DNA of 64,000 bases, taken from Cupriavidus necator A5-1. Lineage in GTDB: Bacteria; Pseudomonadota; Gammaproteobacteria; Burkholderiales; Burkholderiaceae. Position numbers and translations under genes: made by a program. This document shows positions 9,076 to 18,472 of this stretch, in pieces (the stretch's first letter is position 1; the number at the start of each line of letters is the position of its first letter). The DNA lies in NCBI RefSeq assembly GCF_000744095.1, contig NZ_JQLI01000008.1:3844001-3908000 (forward strand). The letters are read 5' to 3'. Below the pieces are notes generated by a model. That model did no database searches and was not told the DNA's origin. It saw only the letters and a program-made list of their open reading frames with translations.

Positions 9076-10441
9076 CCGGCTTCTCGGCCAGGATCACGCG
9101 CTTGAACTCCGCCTGGATGCGCGCGAGCGCCGCGTCGTTGTCAGCCTCGAAGCGCATCACCACCACCGGCGTGGTGTTGGATGGACGCGCCAAGCCAAAG
9201 CCATCGGCATATTCCACGCGCACGCCATCGATGGTGATCACCTCGCGAGCGCCTTCGAACTTGGCGTTCGCCTTGATCTTGTCCAGCAGCGTGAACGGTT
9301 CGCCCTCGGCGCACTTGAGCTGCAGCTCGGGCGTGTTGTTGGCGTTGGGCAGCGCGTTCAGCACCGCGCTCGGATCGGCGTGGCGCGACAGGATTTCCAG
9401 CAGGCGCGCACCGGTGTACAGGCCATCGTCAAAGCCGTACCAGCGGTCCTTGAAGAACACGTGGCCGCTCATCTCGCCGGCGATCGGCGCACCGGTTTCC
9501 TTCAGCTTGGCCTTCACCAGCGAATGGCCGGTCTTCCACATCAGCGGCTCGCCGCCGTGCTGGCGGATCCACGGCGCCAGCTTGCCGGTGCACTTGACGT
9601 CGTAGATCACCTGCGCGCCCGGATTGCGCGACAGGATCTCCTCGGCGAACAGCATCAGCTGGCGGTCCGGGAAAATCACCTGCCCGTCCTTGGTCACCAC
9701 GCCCAGCCGGTCGCCATCGCCATCGAAGGCAAGGCCCAGCTCGCAGTCGGTCTCGCGCAGGCACTGCATCAGGTCCTGCAGGTTCTCCACATGCGCGGGA
9801 TCGGGGTGGTGGTTGGGGAAGTTGCCGTCGACGTCGCAGAACAGCTCCGTCACTTCGCAGCCCAAGCCGCGGAACAGGTCGCCGACGAAGGCGCCGGCCA
9901 CGCCGTTGCCGGCATCCAGCGCGATCTTCATCGGACGGGCCAGCTTGACGTCGCCGATGATGCGGTCGAGGTACTTCTGGCGCACATCGACTTGCTTGTA
10001 GGCGCCGCTGCCGCTGGCGAATGCGCTGGCCTCGATGCGCTTGCGCAGCGCCTGGATCTGCTCGCCGTAGATCGCCTGGCCGGCCAGGACCATCTTGAAG
10101 CCGTTGTAGTCGGGCGGGTTGTGGCTGCCCGTCACCATGATGCCGGAGGTGGCGCGCACGCCGTCGATCTCGATGTTGGCGGCGAAGTAGACCATCGGGG
10201 TGGCGACCAGGCCGATGTCGATCACGTCCAGGCCGGCGGCGCGCAGGCCTTCTACCAGGCCGGCGATAAGGTCGGGGCCGGAGAGGCGACCGTCGCGGCC
10301 GACTACGACGGTTTTTTCGCCGAGTTCTGCCGCGGCCGAACCGAACGACAAGCCAATCAGGCGTGCGACGTCTCGGGTGAGCGTTTTGCCTACGATGCCG
10401 CGGATGTCATAGGCTTTGAAAATAGAAGGTTCGATTTGCAT
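9056..10441 (-). CDS. manB: Phosphomannomutase/phosphoglucomutase
   Basis: This is a 461-residue alpha-D-phosphohexomutase of the AlgC/ManB type. It interconverts hexose 6- and 1-phosphates and so feeds GDP-mannose and UDP/dTDP-glucose synthesis. The catalytic phosphoserine is Ser106 in TGSHNP, the Mg-binding loop DGDGDR is at residues 240-245, and the sugar-specificity loop GEMSGH is at 321-326, the sequence of dual Man/Glc mutases. The ATG at 10441 is preceded by AGGAAG. The position is apt: downstream genes build the LPS core, and the nearby rfb genes need glucose-1-phosphate. It could equally be called algC or pgm. Confidence 0.93.
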   Translation of the reverse strand: MQIEPSIFKAYDIRGIVGKTLTRDVARLIGLSFGSAAAELGEKTVVVGRDGRLSGPDLIAGLVEGLRAAGLDVIDIGLVATPMVYFAANIEIDGVRATSGIMVTGSHNPPDYNGFKMVLAGQAIYGEQIQALRKRIEASAFASGSGAYKQVDVRQKYLDRIIGDVKLARPMKIALDAGNGVAGAFVGDLFRGLGCEVTELFCDVDGNFPNHHPDPAHVENLQDLMQCLRETDCELGLAFDGDGDRLGVVTKDGQVIFPDRQLMLFAEEILSRNPGAQVIYDVKCTGKLAPWIRQHGGEPLMWKTGHSLVKAKLKETGAPIAGEMSGHVFFKDRWYGFDDGLYTGARLLEILSRHADPSAVLNALPNANNTPELQLKCAEGEPFTLLDKIKANAKFEGAREVITIDGVRVEYADGFGLARPSNTTPVVVMRFEADNDAALARIQAEFKRVILAEKPDAQLPF

Positions 10442-10772
10442 ATGGCTTCCTGTCAGTCTGTCGGGCGCGACGCACACTGCCAAGGCATGGACGACGACGC
10501 CAGATCGGGCTCTTGGAACGAATCAAAGGGGCTATTTTGCCGGATTGCGCGACTGGCGGGCGGTATAATCGCCGCAATATACCGGACGGGCGCAATTTTC
10601 AGCGTCTGTCCTACACCCGAGGCTACACTTTACCGCCCGCCAGGCGCGCCGCCTTTCGCCGTCCGGTCCCGTCGGTTCCGGCTGCGATTGCCCGACATCC
10701 AGAAGCTGCCATAACTTGCCGGCACTTTCCGGCCAAGTGGCGGTTGCGACCTAGCTAATTTCGTACGCACAC
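10442..10772. other. 331-bp divergent intergenic region between manB and the polysaccharide operon
   Basis: No coding capacity is seen. The stretch separates leftward manB from the rightward glycosyltransferase operon and should carry both promoters. A perfect TATAAT occurs at 10564-10569 on the + strand (listed separately). No ops/JUMPstart-type sequence was recognised. Confidence 0.7.
10545..10569 (+). promoter_or_regulatory. Possible sigma70 -10 element (TATAAT) upstream of the polysaccharide operon
   Basis: TATAAT at 10564-10569 is a perfect -10 hexamer in a GC-rich context. TTGCGC lies at 10545-10550, but the 13-bp spacing is too short for a normal -35, so only the -10 is persuasive. 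The resulting leader to the TTG at 10773 would be about 200 bases. Confidence 0.35.
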
Positions 10773-11912
10773 TTGACGTCCACCGCACAGCCCTCGCCGC
10801 GCCTGCGCATCGCCTATCTGATCACCAATTCGGAGATTGGGGGAGCGCAGTCGCATGTCGGTGACCTGCTGCAGTCAATGCAGGGCCGCGCCGAGACCGT
10901 CTTGCTGGCGGGCGGCGAGGGGCCGCTGTTCGATATCGCCACCCGTACGGGGGCGAAGATCATGCGGCTTTCTCGGCTCGACAACGCCCTTTCTCCCTGG
11001 CGCGCCGTTACCGCCTTGCGCGAGCTGGTGCAAGCGCTGAAGACGGCGGCCCCTGACCTGATCCATGCGCACAGCGCCAAGGCAGGCGCGCTTGGCCGCA
11101 TCGCCGGCTTGCTGCTGAGAATCCCCGTGGTCTACACGGTGCACGGTTTTGCCTTCAAGCCCGAAGCGCCATGGCGCCAACGTCTTGCCGCGCGCGCGGC
11201 GGAGTGGCTGCTGGCGCCGCTGGCGTCGCGCGTGATCTGCGTTGCCGAGGCCGAGCGCCAGCTGGCCCGGTCACTGCCGGTTCCCGCCGATCGCATCGCG
11301 GTGATTGCCAATGGCATTCCGGACACCGCTCATCGCGCGGCGCCGCAAGCGCCGCTGCGCAGGATTGTGATGGTCGCGCGCTTTGCCGCGCCAAAGCGAC
11401 CCGACGCGGTCATCCGCGCCGTTGCGCGAGCAAATCTGCACGATTGCGAACTGGTGCTGGCAGGCGACGGCCCGCAGCGCAAAGCCATGGAGCAGCTCGC
11501 ACAACAGCTCGCGCCCGGGCGCATACGTTTCCCGGGCAATGTAGCGGACATTGCCGCCCTGCTGGCGTCCGCGCAGGCCTTTGTGCTGGCCTCGGACCAT
11601 GAGGGCTTGCCGCTGTCGGTGCTCGAAGCCATGCGGGCCGGACTCGCCGTGATCGCGTCGGACCTGCCCGGCATCCGCGAACAGATCGGGCACAACAAGC
11701 ATGGGCTGCTGGTCGACCACAATGACGAGCCCGGGTTTTCTGCAGCGCTGGAACGCCTTGCCTCAGACGCCGCGCTGCGCGGCGCGCTCGGCAGTGCCGC
11801 ACGGCAGCGCTGGGAGCAACATTATGGGCTGGAACGGATGACCGAAGCGACCTGGTCCGTCTATCGCGATGCACTGGCGCGCACGCCTCGCGCCGCTCGG
11901 GTGCCGACATGA
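10773..11912 (+). CDS. Glycosyltransferase family 4 protein, first gene of the Wzx-type operon
   Basis: This is a 379-residue GT-B glycosyltransferase with the GT4 acceptor-domain opening IAYLITNSEIGGAQSHV near residues 13-29. The donor domain has IVMVARFAAPKRPD and the E-x7-E motif in DHEGLPLSVLEAM, followed by ASDLPGIREQ. A TTG at 10773 gives the first conserved strand with a short leader; no ATG fits better. Its stop overlaps the next gene by four bases (ATGA), showing translational coupling. It likely adds one sugar of an undecaprenyl-linked repeat unit at the cytoplasmic face. The sugar is unknown. Confidence 0.88.
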   Translation: MTSTAQPSPRLRIAYLITNSEIGGAQSHVGDLLQSMQGRAETVLLAGGEGPLFDIATRTGAKIMRLSRLDNALSPWRAVTALRELVQALKTAAPDLIHAHSAKAGALGRIAGLLLRIPVVYTVHGFAFKPEAPWRQRLAARAAEWLLAPLASRVICVAEAERQLARSLPVPADRIAVIANGIPDTAHRAAPQAPLRRIVMVARFAAPKRPDAVIRAVARANLHDCELVLAGDGPQRKAMEQLAQQLAPGRIRFPGNVADIAALLASAQAFVLASDHEGLPLSVLEAMRAGLAVIASDLPGIREQIGHNKHGLLVDHNDEPGFSAALERLASDAALRGALGSAARQRWEQHYGLERMTEATWSVYRDALARTPRAARVPT

Positions 11913-13231
11913 TGGACACAAAATCCGACAGCCTGCGCCGCCACGCCCTGCGCCGCCACATCGGCGGCTCCGAGACGGTGCGCCGGGTGAGCCGGATGCT
12001 GACTTGGGCGGTGCTCGGCCTGGCGTTGTTCGCGATCAGCGCGGTATTCGCCGAGATGGCCCATCGTGCGGGCTTTGTCACCTACGTATTTACGCGCACG
12101 TTGCTGTGGTCGGTGGTGCCGTACCTGTTCGCGTTCATGCTGCTCAACCGCTCGCTGCACCTGCCGGCCATGGAAGGCAACAGCCTGGCAGGGCTGGCGG
12201 TCACGCTGCCTTTCTGCGGGCTGCTTTTTGCCTTTGCCGCGTTCCACATCGAGTATTCACGAGGCGCCCTGCTGCTGGCTTATATCATCACGCTGACCTG
12301 GGTCTGGGCCGGGTACCGCCGCTTCGTGCAGAACTATGTGCCATTGTTCGGGTATACCGATCCGCGCACATTGACGCAGCTCGAAGCCATACTCGCCATG
12401 CCCGGCGCCGCGCCGGCAGCCCGCATCCGCTTCGAGCCGGTTGGCTCGCTGGAGGACGCCGGGCATTTCGACGGCCTGATGGTCGAGCGCAGCGTCACCG
12501 GCGATCCAGAACGCACGCGCCTGCTCGCGCACTACAAGATGAGCCATGTGCGGATGTATTCGGTGGAGCGCGTTGGCGAAATGCTGACCGGCCGGGTCGG
12601 CCTGGCACATATCGACGAGAACTTCCTGGACGACTACGCGGCCCATTACCTGTACGGCTATCTGAAGCGTGTGGTCGATATCGTCACCGTCCTGTGCCTG
12701 GCGCCGATCGCCGTGCCGCTGGGCCTGGCCGTCGCGCTCGCGATCCGGCTGGAAACGCCTGGCGGCGCCATCTTCCGCCAGCAGCGCGTCGGCCTCTTCG
12801 GCAAGCCCTTCGTGATGCTCAAGTTCCGCAGCATGGGCGTGGACGGCAGCGCGCCCGCCATGTTCGCCGCACGCCGCGATCCGCGTGTCACGCGCGTTGG
12901 GCGAGTCATCCGCAAGTACCGCCTGGACGAGATCCCGCAGCTGTGGAATGTTCTCCTGGGGCATATGAGCCTGATCGGCCCCCGACCCGAACAGGCGCCG
13001 ATGGTCGAGCAGTTCTCCGAGACCATCGCCTACTATCCGTACCGCCACCTGGTGCGGCCGGGCCTGTCGGGGTGGGCACAGGTGCAGCAGGGCTATGCCG
13101 GCAGCCATGAGGAAACCGTGACCAAGCTGAGCTACGACCTGTACTACGTCAAGCACTGTTCGCTTGCGCTGGATTTGCTGATTGCGGTGAAGACGCTGCG
13201 GACGCTGGCAACCGGTTACGGGGCGCGCTGA
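11909..13231 (+). CDS. Undecaprenyl-phosphate sugar phosphotransferase (WbaP/WcaJ-type initiating transferase)
   Basis: This is a 440-residue polyisoprenyl-phosphate hexose-1-phosphate transferase that starts glycan assembly by moving a sugar-1-phosphate onto undecaprenyl phosphate. The N-terminal ~130 residues hold several membrane segments, followed by a soluble region. The C-terminal ~200 residues are a complete bacterial sugar transferase domain: a membrane-entering helix (KRVVDIVTVLCLAPI), then FRQQRVGLFGKPF, LKFRSM, a basic RDPRVTRVGR block, DEIPQLWNV and the signature SLIGPRPE, ending in RPGLSGWAQV. Substrate (often Gal or Glc) is not predictable. It is coupled to both neighbours by overlaps. 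A WecA-type enzyme at 37388 is a second, unrelated initiator in the same window. Confidence 0.92.
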   Translation: MMDTKSDSLRRHALRRHIGGSETVRRVSRMLTWAVLGLALFAISAVFAEMAHRAGFVTYVFTRTLLWSVVPYLFAFMLLNRSLHLPAMEGNSLAGLAVTLPFCGLLFAFAAFHIEYSRGALLLAYIITLTWVWAGYRRFVQNYVPLFGYTDPRTLTQLEAILAMPGAAPAARIRFEPVGSLEDAGHFDGLMVERSVTGDPERTRLLAHYKMSHVRMYSVERVGEMLTGRVGLAHIDENFLDDYAAHYLYGYLKRVVDIVTVLCLAPIAVPLGLAVALAIRLETPGGAIFRQQRVGLFGKPFVMLKFRSMGVDGSAPAMFAARRDPRVTRVGRVIRKYRLDEIPQLWNVLLGHMSLIGPRPEQAPMVEQFSETIAYYPYRHLVRPGLSGWAQVQQGYAGSHEETVTKLSYDLYYVKHCSLALDLLIAVKTLRTLATGYGAR

Positions 13232-14364
13232 TGGCGGCCGAAGAACCGGCCACCGTGGCACAGCCTTTGCGCATCCTTGTCATCACCACTGGCCTCAGGC
13301 TAGGCGGCGCGGAACAGCAGATCGCCGCACTCGCCCGCGCCTTTGTCGCGCTGGGCAACAGCGTGGCCATCGTGAGCCTGACCGAAGGACAGGAGATCGA
13401 TCTTCCTGCCGGCATCGCGATCACCGAACTGGGCATGCGCAAGACCCCGCTGTCGATGCTGGCAGCGCTGCGAAAGACCCGGCAGGTCGTCCGCCAATGG
13501 CGCCCGGACGTCATCCATTCGCATATGGTCCACGGCAACCTGTTTGCACGGGCACTGACCCGGACCGGCCGCATGCCACCGGTCGTCTGCTCCGCGCATA
13601 GCGCACGGGAAGGCGGCACGCTGCGCACCCTCGCCTATCGCCTGACAGACCGCTGGTGCGCGCTGACCACCCATGTCAGCGAGGCCGGCCGGCAGGCGAT
13701 GGTGGAAAGCGGGGCCGCGCCGGCCCAGCGCGTGATCGTGATGCCCAACGGCATCGATACCACCCGATTCCGGCCGGATGACGCGGTGCGCGAGCGAGCG
13801 CGGCGCGATCTTGGCCTCGATGCGGAGGACATACTGGTATTGAATGTGGGCAGGCTGGTATCCGAGAAAGACCAGGCCACGCTGATCGAGGCGTTCCGGC
13901 TTGTTGCCAGGGCTGTGCCAAATGCCAGGCTGGTGATCGCTGGCGAAGGTCCGCTGCGTCCGACGCTGCAAGACCGGATCGTACAGGGCGGTCTGGCAAC
14001 GCTGGCGACCCTCGCCGGCGCACGAAGCGATATTCCGGACTTGCTGCGCGCAGCCGATGTATTCGCGCTCTCGTCGCGGATTGAAGGCATGCCGCTCGCC
14101 GTTGGCGAAGCGCTGGCGACCGGACTGCCCGTGGTGGCGACCGCCGCCGCAGGCGTGGCCGAGCTGGCGGGTGACACGGCCACCATCACCCCCATCGGCG
14201 ACGCCGCAGCATTGGCATCCGCGCTCGAGAAAGCAATCCGCCAACTGCCTGGCACGCAGGCCCAACGGGACCGGCGCAGGCAGCAGATTGTCAGCCGCTT
14301 CGACGTGTCTGCCGTCGCACGGCAATGGCTGGTCAATTACCAAAAACTGAGGGACAGCCACTGA
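13231..14364 (+). CDS. Glycosyltransferase family 4 protein
   Basis: This 377-residue GT-B glycosyltransferase has an acceptor-domain start ILVITTGLRLGGAEQQI and a donor domain with ILNVGRL-like VLNVGRLVSEKDQATLIEA. The E-x7-E region is SRIEGMPLAVGEALATGLPVV, in which the first Glu is kept and the second is the Glu of GEAL. The ATG overlaps the previous TGA by one base, and the same arrangement links it to the flippase gene, so the four genes from 10773 to 15620 are one translational unit. The role is probably addition of the second or third sugar of the repeat unit. Confidence 0.88.
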   Translation: MAAEEPATVAQPLRILVITTGLRLGGAEQQIAALARAFVALGNSVAIVSLTEGQEIDLPAGIAITELGMRKTPLSMLAALRKTRQVVRQWRPDVIHSHMVHGNLFARALTRTGRMPPVVCSAHSAREGGTLRTLAYRLTDRWCALTTHVSEAGRQAMVESGAAPAQRVIVMPNGIDTTRFRPDDAVRERARRDLGLDAEDILVLNVGRLVSEKDQATLIEAFRLVARAVPNARLVIAGEGPLRPTLQDRIVQGGLATLATLAGARSDIPDLLRAADVFALSSRIEGMPLAVGEALATGLPVVATAAAGVAELAGDTATITPIGDAAALASALEKAIRQLPGTQAQRDRRRQQIVSRFDVSAVARQWLVNYQKLRDSH

Positions 14365-15620
14365 TGCGGCGCAGAGTTGCCGGCAACTTGCTGTGGATGC
14401 TCGCCGATCGTGGCTTGCAGGTGGTGATCGGCATCGTCATCGTTGGCATGCTGGCGCGTGCGCTTGGGGCCGAAGGCTTCGGGCATTTCCAGTACGCGCA
14501 GTCGCTGGTCTTCATCGCGGCATCGGTCCCGCTGATCTGCGCCGCCGAGGTGGTAGTGCCACGCCTGGTCGCCCTTCCAACGCCCGAGGCCAGGCACAAG
14601 CTGATCGCCCATGCGTTCGCGATCCGGCTGTCGGCCGGTCTCGGGGGCTATGCGCTGATGTGCGCCTACCTGGCCTTGACGCAACAGCCTGCTGACACCT
14701 GGGTTCCAGCAGCCATACTGGGAACCGCGGTCGTGCTGCGCGAGCCGTTCGGCATTGTCATCGCGTGGATGCAGGCTCGCACCCACAACCGGCCAAATGT
14801 CGTCTTCAATCTGGTTGGGCTTACGGCGAAGGCCGGTCTTGTCACGGCACTGTTCCTCTCCGGCACCCAACTCCTGCCTGCGTATGCCGCCGCCTTCGCG
14901 ATCGAGCCGCTGATCGCCGCGGTATTGCTGAGCTGGTATTACCTGTCTCGCGCCCCGCGCGCCGTGCCGGCCAACGATGCGTCGCTCAGGCGCGAACTGA
15001 TCCGCGACGGCGCACTGTTCTGGCTCAGCTTCATGCTGATGGTCGCCGCGCGCCGCGCCGATCAACTGATCCTCAAGCCCGCCGTACCGCTTGCCGAGCT
15101 GGGCGCCTACGCGGCCACCATGCAGGTGCTCGACAACTTCACCGCCATTGCGACCATTCTGGCGGCGGGCGTCGCCCCGATTTACGTGTTTGCACAAGAA
15201 TCCATCGCGGCTGCGCGCCGCAATGTGCTACGCGCCACCGGCGGGATGGCGGCAGTCGGACTTTGCGGCGCCATTCTCATTGGGCTCTGTTCCAAATGGA
15301 TCGTCCACTTTCTCTATGGCCAAGCATTCGGGGAAACGGTTGTCCTGCTGCAACTCGCCGCCCTGGCATCGGCCCTGATCTTTGCAGACGTCGGCCTGGG
15401 CCTGTTGCCGATCTACTTGCGCAAGCCACGCTGGGTCGCGGCAAAGTGGGCCCTTGTACTCGCCACGACAGTGGTTGTCGACGCCATCGCCGTGCCACGC
15501 CTTGGCACCCGAGGCGCAGTCCTGGGATACGCGGTGGGAAATGCGGTTGCCGTCGTTTTCGGGATCACCCTTGTGCTTCTCTCAAGCCGGAAAACGGCAG
15601 CCGCCACCGCCTCCGCCTAA
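14364..15620 (+). CDS. Wzx-type polysaccharide flippase (MOP superfamily)
   Basis: This is a 418-residue multi-pass membrane protein with the architecture of O-antigen/teichoic-acid flippases: an N-terminal LLWMLADRGLQVVIGIVIVGMLARALGAEGFG, typical of Wzx, then about 12 hydrophobic segments. It would move undecaprenyl-diphosphate-linked repeat units to the periplasmic face. The ATG at 14364 overlaps the preceding stop by one base; the longer upstream frame lies inside the glycosyltransferase gene. No recognisable Wzy polymerase or Wzz chain-length regulator is adjacent, so the product may be a single repeat unit, or polymerisation genes lie elsewhere. Composition is still GC-rich like the backbone. 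Confidence 0.88.
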   Translation: MRRRVAGNLLWMLADRGLQVVIGIVIVGMLARALGAEGFGHFQYAQSLVFIAASVPLICAAEVVVPRLVALPTPEARHKLIAHAFAIRLSAGLGGYALMCAYLALTQQPADTWVPAAILGTAVVLREPFGIVIAWMQARTHNRPNVVFNLVGLTAKAGLVTALFLSGTQLLPAYAAAFAIEPLIAAVLLSWYYLSRAPRAVPANDASLRRELIRDGALFWLSFMLMVAARRADQLILKPAVPLAELGAYAATMQVLDNFTAIATILAAGVAPIYVFAQESIAAARRNVLRATGGMAAVGLCGAILIGLCSKWIVHFLYGQAFGETVVLLQLAALASALIFADVGLGLLPIYLRKPRWVAAKWALVLATTVVVDAIAVPRLGTRGAVLGYAVGNAVAVVFGITLVLLSSRKTAAATASA

Positions 15621-15699
15621 GTCAGCCGACGCGCTGCGCCTGACGCGGGGCGGCAGGTAAAATCCGGCCTTTGTTCGCCGCGAACGTCACAAGCCAAAT

Positions 15700-17487
15700 A
15701 TGCGTTTATCCGCGCTGATGCGAAAACACCTGGTCGGTTTCATGCTGTTGCTGCTGGGCCTGATCTATGTCGGCAATACCTGGTCGCCATCCTCGTATGG
15801 CGTGGTGCTGGAACGCATCGGCGCAAAGGGCGACGGGCTGCACTTTGGCACGCCGCGCCCGATTCGCAGCGATGAGTGGTCGGTGGTCACGCCGCTCACC
15901 CAGGCCACCGTGCGCAACGGCTTGCAACGCTTCAATTCCACATCTCTGTATGGCGAGGACCTGCGCATCAACTATGGCCTGCCGATTGCGGACTGGGGGT
16001 TGCTGTTCAAGCCGACCATGTGGCTGTACCCGTTCGTGAATGCGGCGTACGCGTATTCGTTTCACTGGTTTGCGATATTCGCGGTCTTCATCGTCGGCTA
16101 CGCCAAGCTGTTCCGCGTTGCCGGGGCGACGCGGCCACAATCCTTGCTGCTTGCGCTGTCTCTCTATTTCACCGGGTTCTCGCAATTCTGGTGGAATGAG
16201 AAAGGGCCAATCATCGCGCTGTTCGCTGGCGCCCTGGCCGTGCTCTTCATCGAGGCCCCGATCGCACTGCGGCTGGTTCTCTTCTATTGGCTGGCGGCAA
16301 GCTGGCTGGTAACCGATTTCTATCCGCCACTGTTCATATCGCTGGCCTTCGTGGGGGCCGTTTTCTTCCTCTGCTACGGCCGGGAGTGGTGGCGTCCGGC
16401 CCGTCTGGCAGGTCTTGCCGGCGCTGCGGTGCTGGCTGCGGCGACAGCGGTCCTTTACCTGAAGGACTACCTGCTGAGCACCATGCAGACCCTCTATCCG
16501 GGCCAGCGCAACTTCTCGGGCGGGGCGCTGCCTGTGGAGCGCTGGCTCTCGCAGTTTTTTCCTGCAAGCACGTTCGACCGGTCATACAACTCCCTGATCG
16601 GAGCAAATATCTCCGAGATTGGCGTAGCAGGAACGTGGTTCGTCGTGCTTTGCCTGTGTTTCCTTGATTACCGCAATGCGCGCACTGCGCTTGCCGCGAA
16701 ACGCCAGTGGATGCATCCGGCCATCTTTCTGGCCGCCCTGGTGTTAGTAACGGCTTGGATGATGCTTCCTGTGCCGGCCGCCCTTGGCAAGCCATTGCTC
16801 TGGAACCACGTCCAACCCGAGCGAATGGTGTTCGCTGCCGGCGTGCTGCTGCTGATGTTCGCGCTGGCCGTTGTGCGCGTCGTGGGCCTGGCCTGGTCAA
16901 CCAGGCGCGCACTGGTTTTCATCGGCGTCGTGGTCGCCGCGTGGCTGCTGTTCAAGGCGTCAAAAAACGGCTACCACCCCAGGTACTGGAATGACTTGTA
17001 CATCGTTCCCGCGGTCGTGCTCTGCATCCTGGTGCAGAAGGCCCGCAGACTGAATCCGCTGACCAGCATTTCCGGCCTGGCGGCACTTGGGGCCGCCGTG
17101 ACGTTCTTTCCGTTCAACCCGGTGCAATCGGCCTGGCCAATTTTCAACCTTCCCGATACGGTGGTGCTGGAGCGGCTCTCTCAACAGGCACAGGCCAATG
17201 GCGGAGTCCTCGCCGCTGAAGGTTTTCCCGGCGCCACGCTGAACGGGCTGGGTTACCGATCCGCTTCGCATGTCACGCCGGTACCCGCCCTGGATTTGTG
17301 GCGACAATGTTTCGCCAATCTTCCCGGCAGCGAAGTGGACGGCATATTCAACCGGTATTCCCATATCACTTTGATAGCATCCGATACGCCAAAATTACTG
17401 GGCCCGGACAATGTCGGCGTACCCCGACATTTGTTCGATTACAGCAGCACCGCTTCCGCGCACTTTCCAATCCACGCCAAACCGTAA
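15700..17487 (+). CDS. Large multi-pass membrane protein, candidate GtrC-like glycan-modifying enzyme
   Basis: This 595-residue protein has an N-terminal anchor (about residues 10-24), a conserved-looking periplasmic stretch around 45-70, then about ten more hydrophobic segments and a short soluble C-terminus. I do not recognise a named catalytic motif. The overall form, with many helices and charged loops after the first helix, resembles GT-C polyprenyl-phosphate-sugar-dependent transferases and related O-antigen modification proteins. Position is the main clue: it is followed 16 bases later by a GtrB-like GT2, and that by a GtrA flippase, the three components of a gtr cassette in the order C-B-A. 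I infer that it transfers the lipid-carried sugar to a periplasmic glycan. It could instead be a polymerase or an unrelated membrane protein. Confidence 0.75.
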   Translation: MRLSALMRKHLVGFMLLLLGLIYVGNTWSPSSYGVVLERIGAKGDGLHFGTPRPIRSDEWSVVTPLTQATVRNGLQRFNSTSLYGEDLRINYGLPIADWGLLFKPTMWLYPFVNAAYAYSFHWFAIFAVFIVGYAKLFRVAGATRPQSLLLALSLYFTGFSQFWWNEKGPIIALFAGALAVLFIEAPIALRLVLFYWLAASWLVTDFYPPLFISLAFVGAVFFLCYGREWWRPARLAGLAGAAVLAAATAVLYLKDYLLSTMQTLYPGQRNFSGGALPVERWLSQFFPASTFDRSYNSLIGANISEIGVAGTWFVVLCLCFLDYRNARTALAAKRQWMHPAIFLAALVLVTAWMMLPVPAALGKPLLWNHVQPERMVFAAGVLLLMFALAVVRVVGLAWSTRRALVFIGVVVAAWLLFKASKNGYHPRYWNDLYIVPAVVLCILVQKARRLNPLTSISGLAALGAAVTFFPFNPVQSAWPIFNLPDTVVLERLSQQAQANGGVLAAEGFPGATLNGLGYRSASHVTPVPALDLWRQCFANLPGSEVDGIFNRYSHITLIASDTPKLLGPDNVGVPRHLFDYSSTASAHFPIHAKP

Positions 17488-17503
17488 CTGATGCGTCCGA
17501 CCG

Positions 17504-18472
17504 ATGTCGGAACCGCCAAACATGTATTCCACAGTGCCGCCCGATCTCAAAATTGCTGTTGTGCTCCCCTGCTATAACGAAGAGGTCGCCATTGGCAGCG
17601 TGGTCTCCTCATTCCGGGCCACGCTGCCGCACGCGCGCATCTGCGTGTTCGACAACAACTCTTCCGACCGGACTTCGGAGGTCGCGGCAAATGCCGGAGC
17701 GGAGGTGTTCTACGTCGGGCTGCAAGGCAAGGGAAATGTGGTCCGCCGGATTTTCGCCGATGTCGAAGCCGACGTTTATGTGATGGCCGACGGAGACGCC
17801 ACCTACGATGCCGCTGCCGCGCCTCAGCTGATAGCGAAGCTCCTCAACGAGGGGCTCGACATGGTGGTTGGCTGCCGCGTCGATCAGTGCAAGGGCGCCT
17901 ATCGTCAGGGTCACCGCTTCGGGAACTGGCTGCTGACGAGCACTGTTATGCGGATCTTCAATGGCCGCTTCACCGATATGCTGTCCGGATACCGGGCATT
18001 CTCACGGCGCTACGCCAAGTCCTTCCCCGCGCTGGCGGTCGGGTTCGAGACTGAAACAGAACTCACGGTGCACGCACTGGAACTCAGGATGCCTTATGGC
18101 GAGGTCAGCACCAATTACGGCGAGCGGCCGGAAGGCTCCACCAGCAAGCTTTCTACGTATCGCGACGGCTTCAGGATTCTGAAAACCATCATCAAGCTTT
18201 ATATGACCGAGCGCCCTTTTTCGTTCTTCGGGCTGATTGGAACCATATCTGTACTATTATCCCTTCTTTGCGCGACACCGGTGATCCTCGAATATGTCGA
18301 GACCAGCAAGGTGACGCATTTGCCGCTGGCCGTGCTGTCCACCGGCATTATGCTTTCGGGGCTGCTTTCATTCGTGTGCGGGTTTGTGCTGGACACCGTT
18401 ACACGGGGCCGCCATGAATATAAGAGACTTATTTACCTGTCGATACCGGCAACGCGGAAGTCAATCCAGTGA
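17504..18472 (+). CDS. GtrB/DPM1-like polyprenyl-phosphate glycosyltransferase (GT2) with C-terminal membrane anchor
   Basis: This is a 322-residue GT2 enzyme. It has the opening IAVVLPCYNEEVAI, the nucleotide-binding VFDNNSSDRT and an acidic VMADGDATYD motif, followed after about 220 residues by two hydrophobic helices (FFGLIGTISVLLSLL and the VLSTGIMLSGLLSF stretch). This layout is that of GtrB/ArnC-type enzymes that load a sugar onto undecaprenyl phosphate at the cytoplasmic face. The in-frame ATG at 17522 is an alternative start with no better ribosome site. The stop overlaps the GTG start of the GtrA gene (GTGA). It is probably the donor-forming step for the membrane protein encoded upstream. 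Confidence 0.86.
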   Translation: MSEPPNMYSTVPPDLKIAVVLPCYNEEVAIGSVVSSFRATLPHARICVFDNNSSDRTSEVAANAGAEVFYVGLQGKGNVVRRIFADVEADVYVMADGDATYDAAAAPQLIAKLLNEGLDMVVGCRVDQCKGAYRQGHRFGNWLLTSTVMRIFNGRFTDMLSGYRAFSRRYAKSFPALAVGFETETELTVHALELRMPYGEVSTNYGERPEGSTSKLSTYRDGFRILKTIIKLYMTERPFSFFGLIGTISVLLSLLCATPVILEYVETSKVTHLPLAVLSTGIMLSGLLSFVCGFVLDTVTRGRHEYKRLIYLSIPATRKSIQ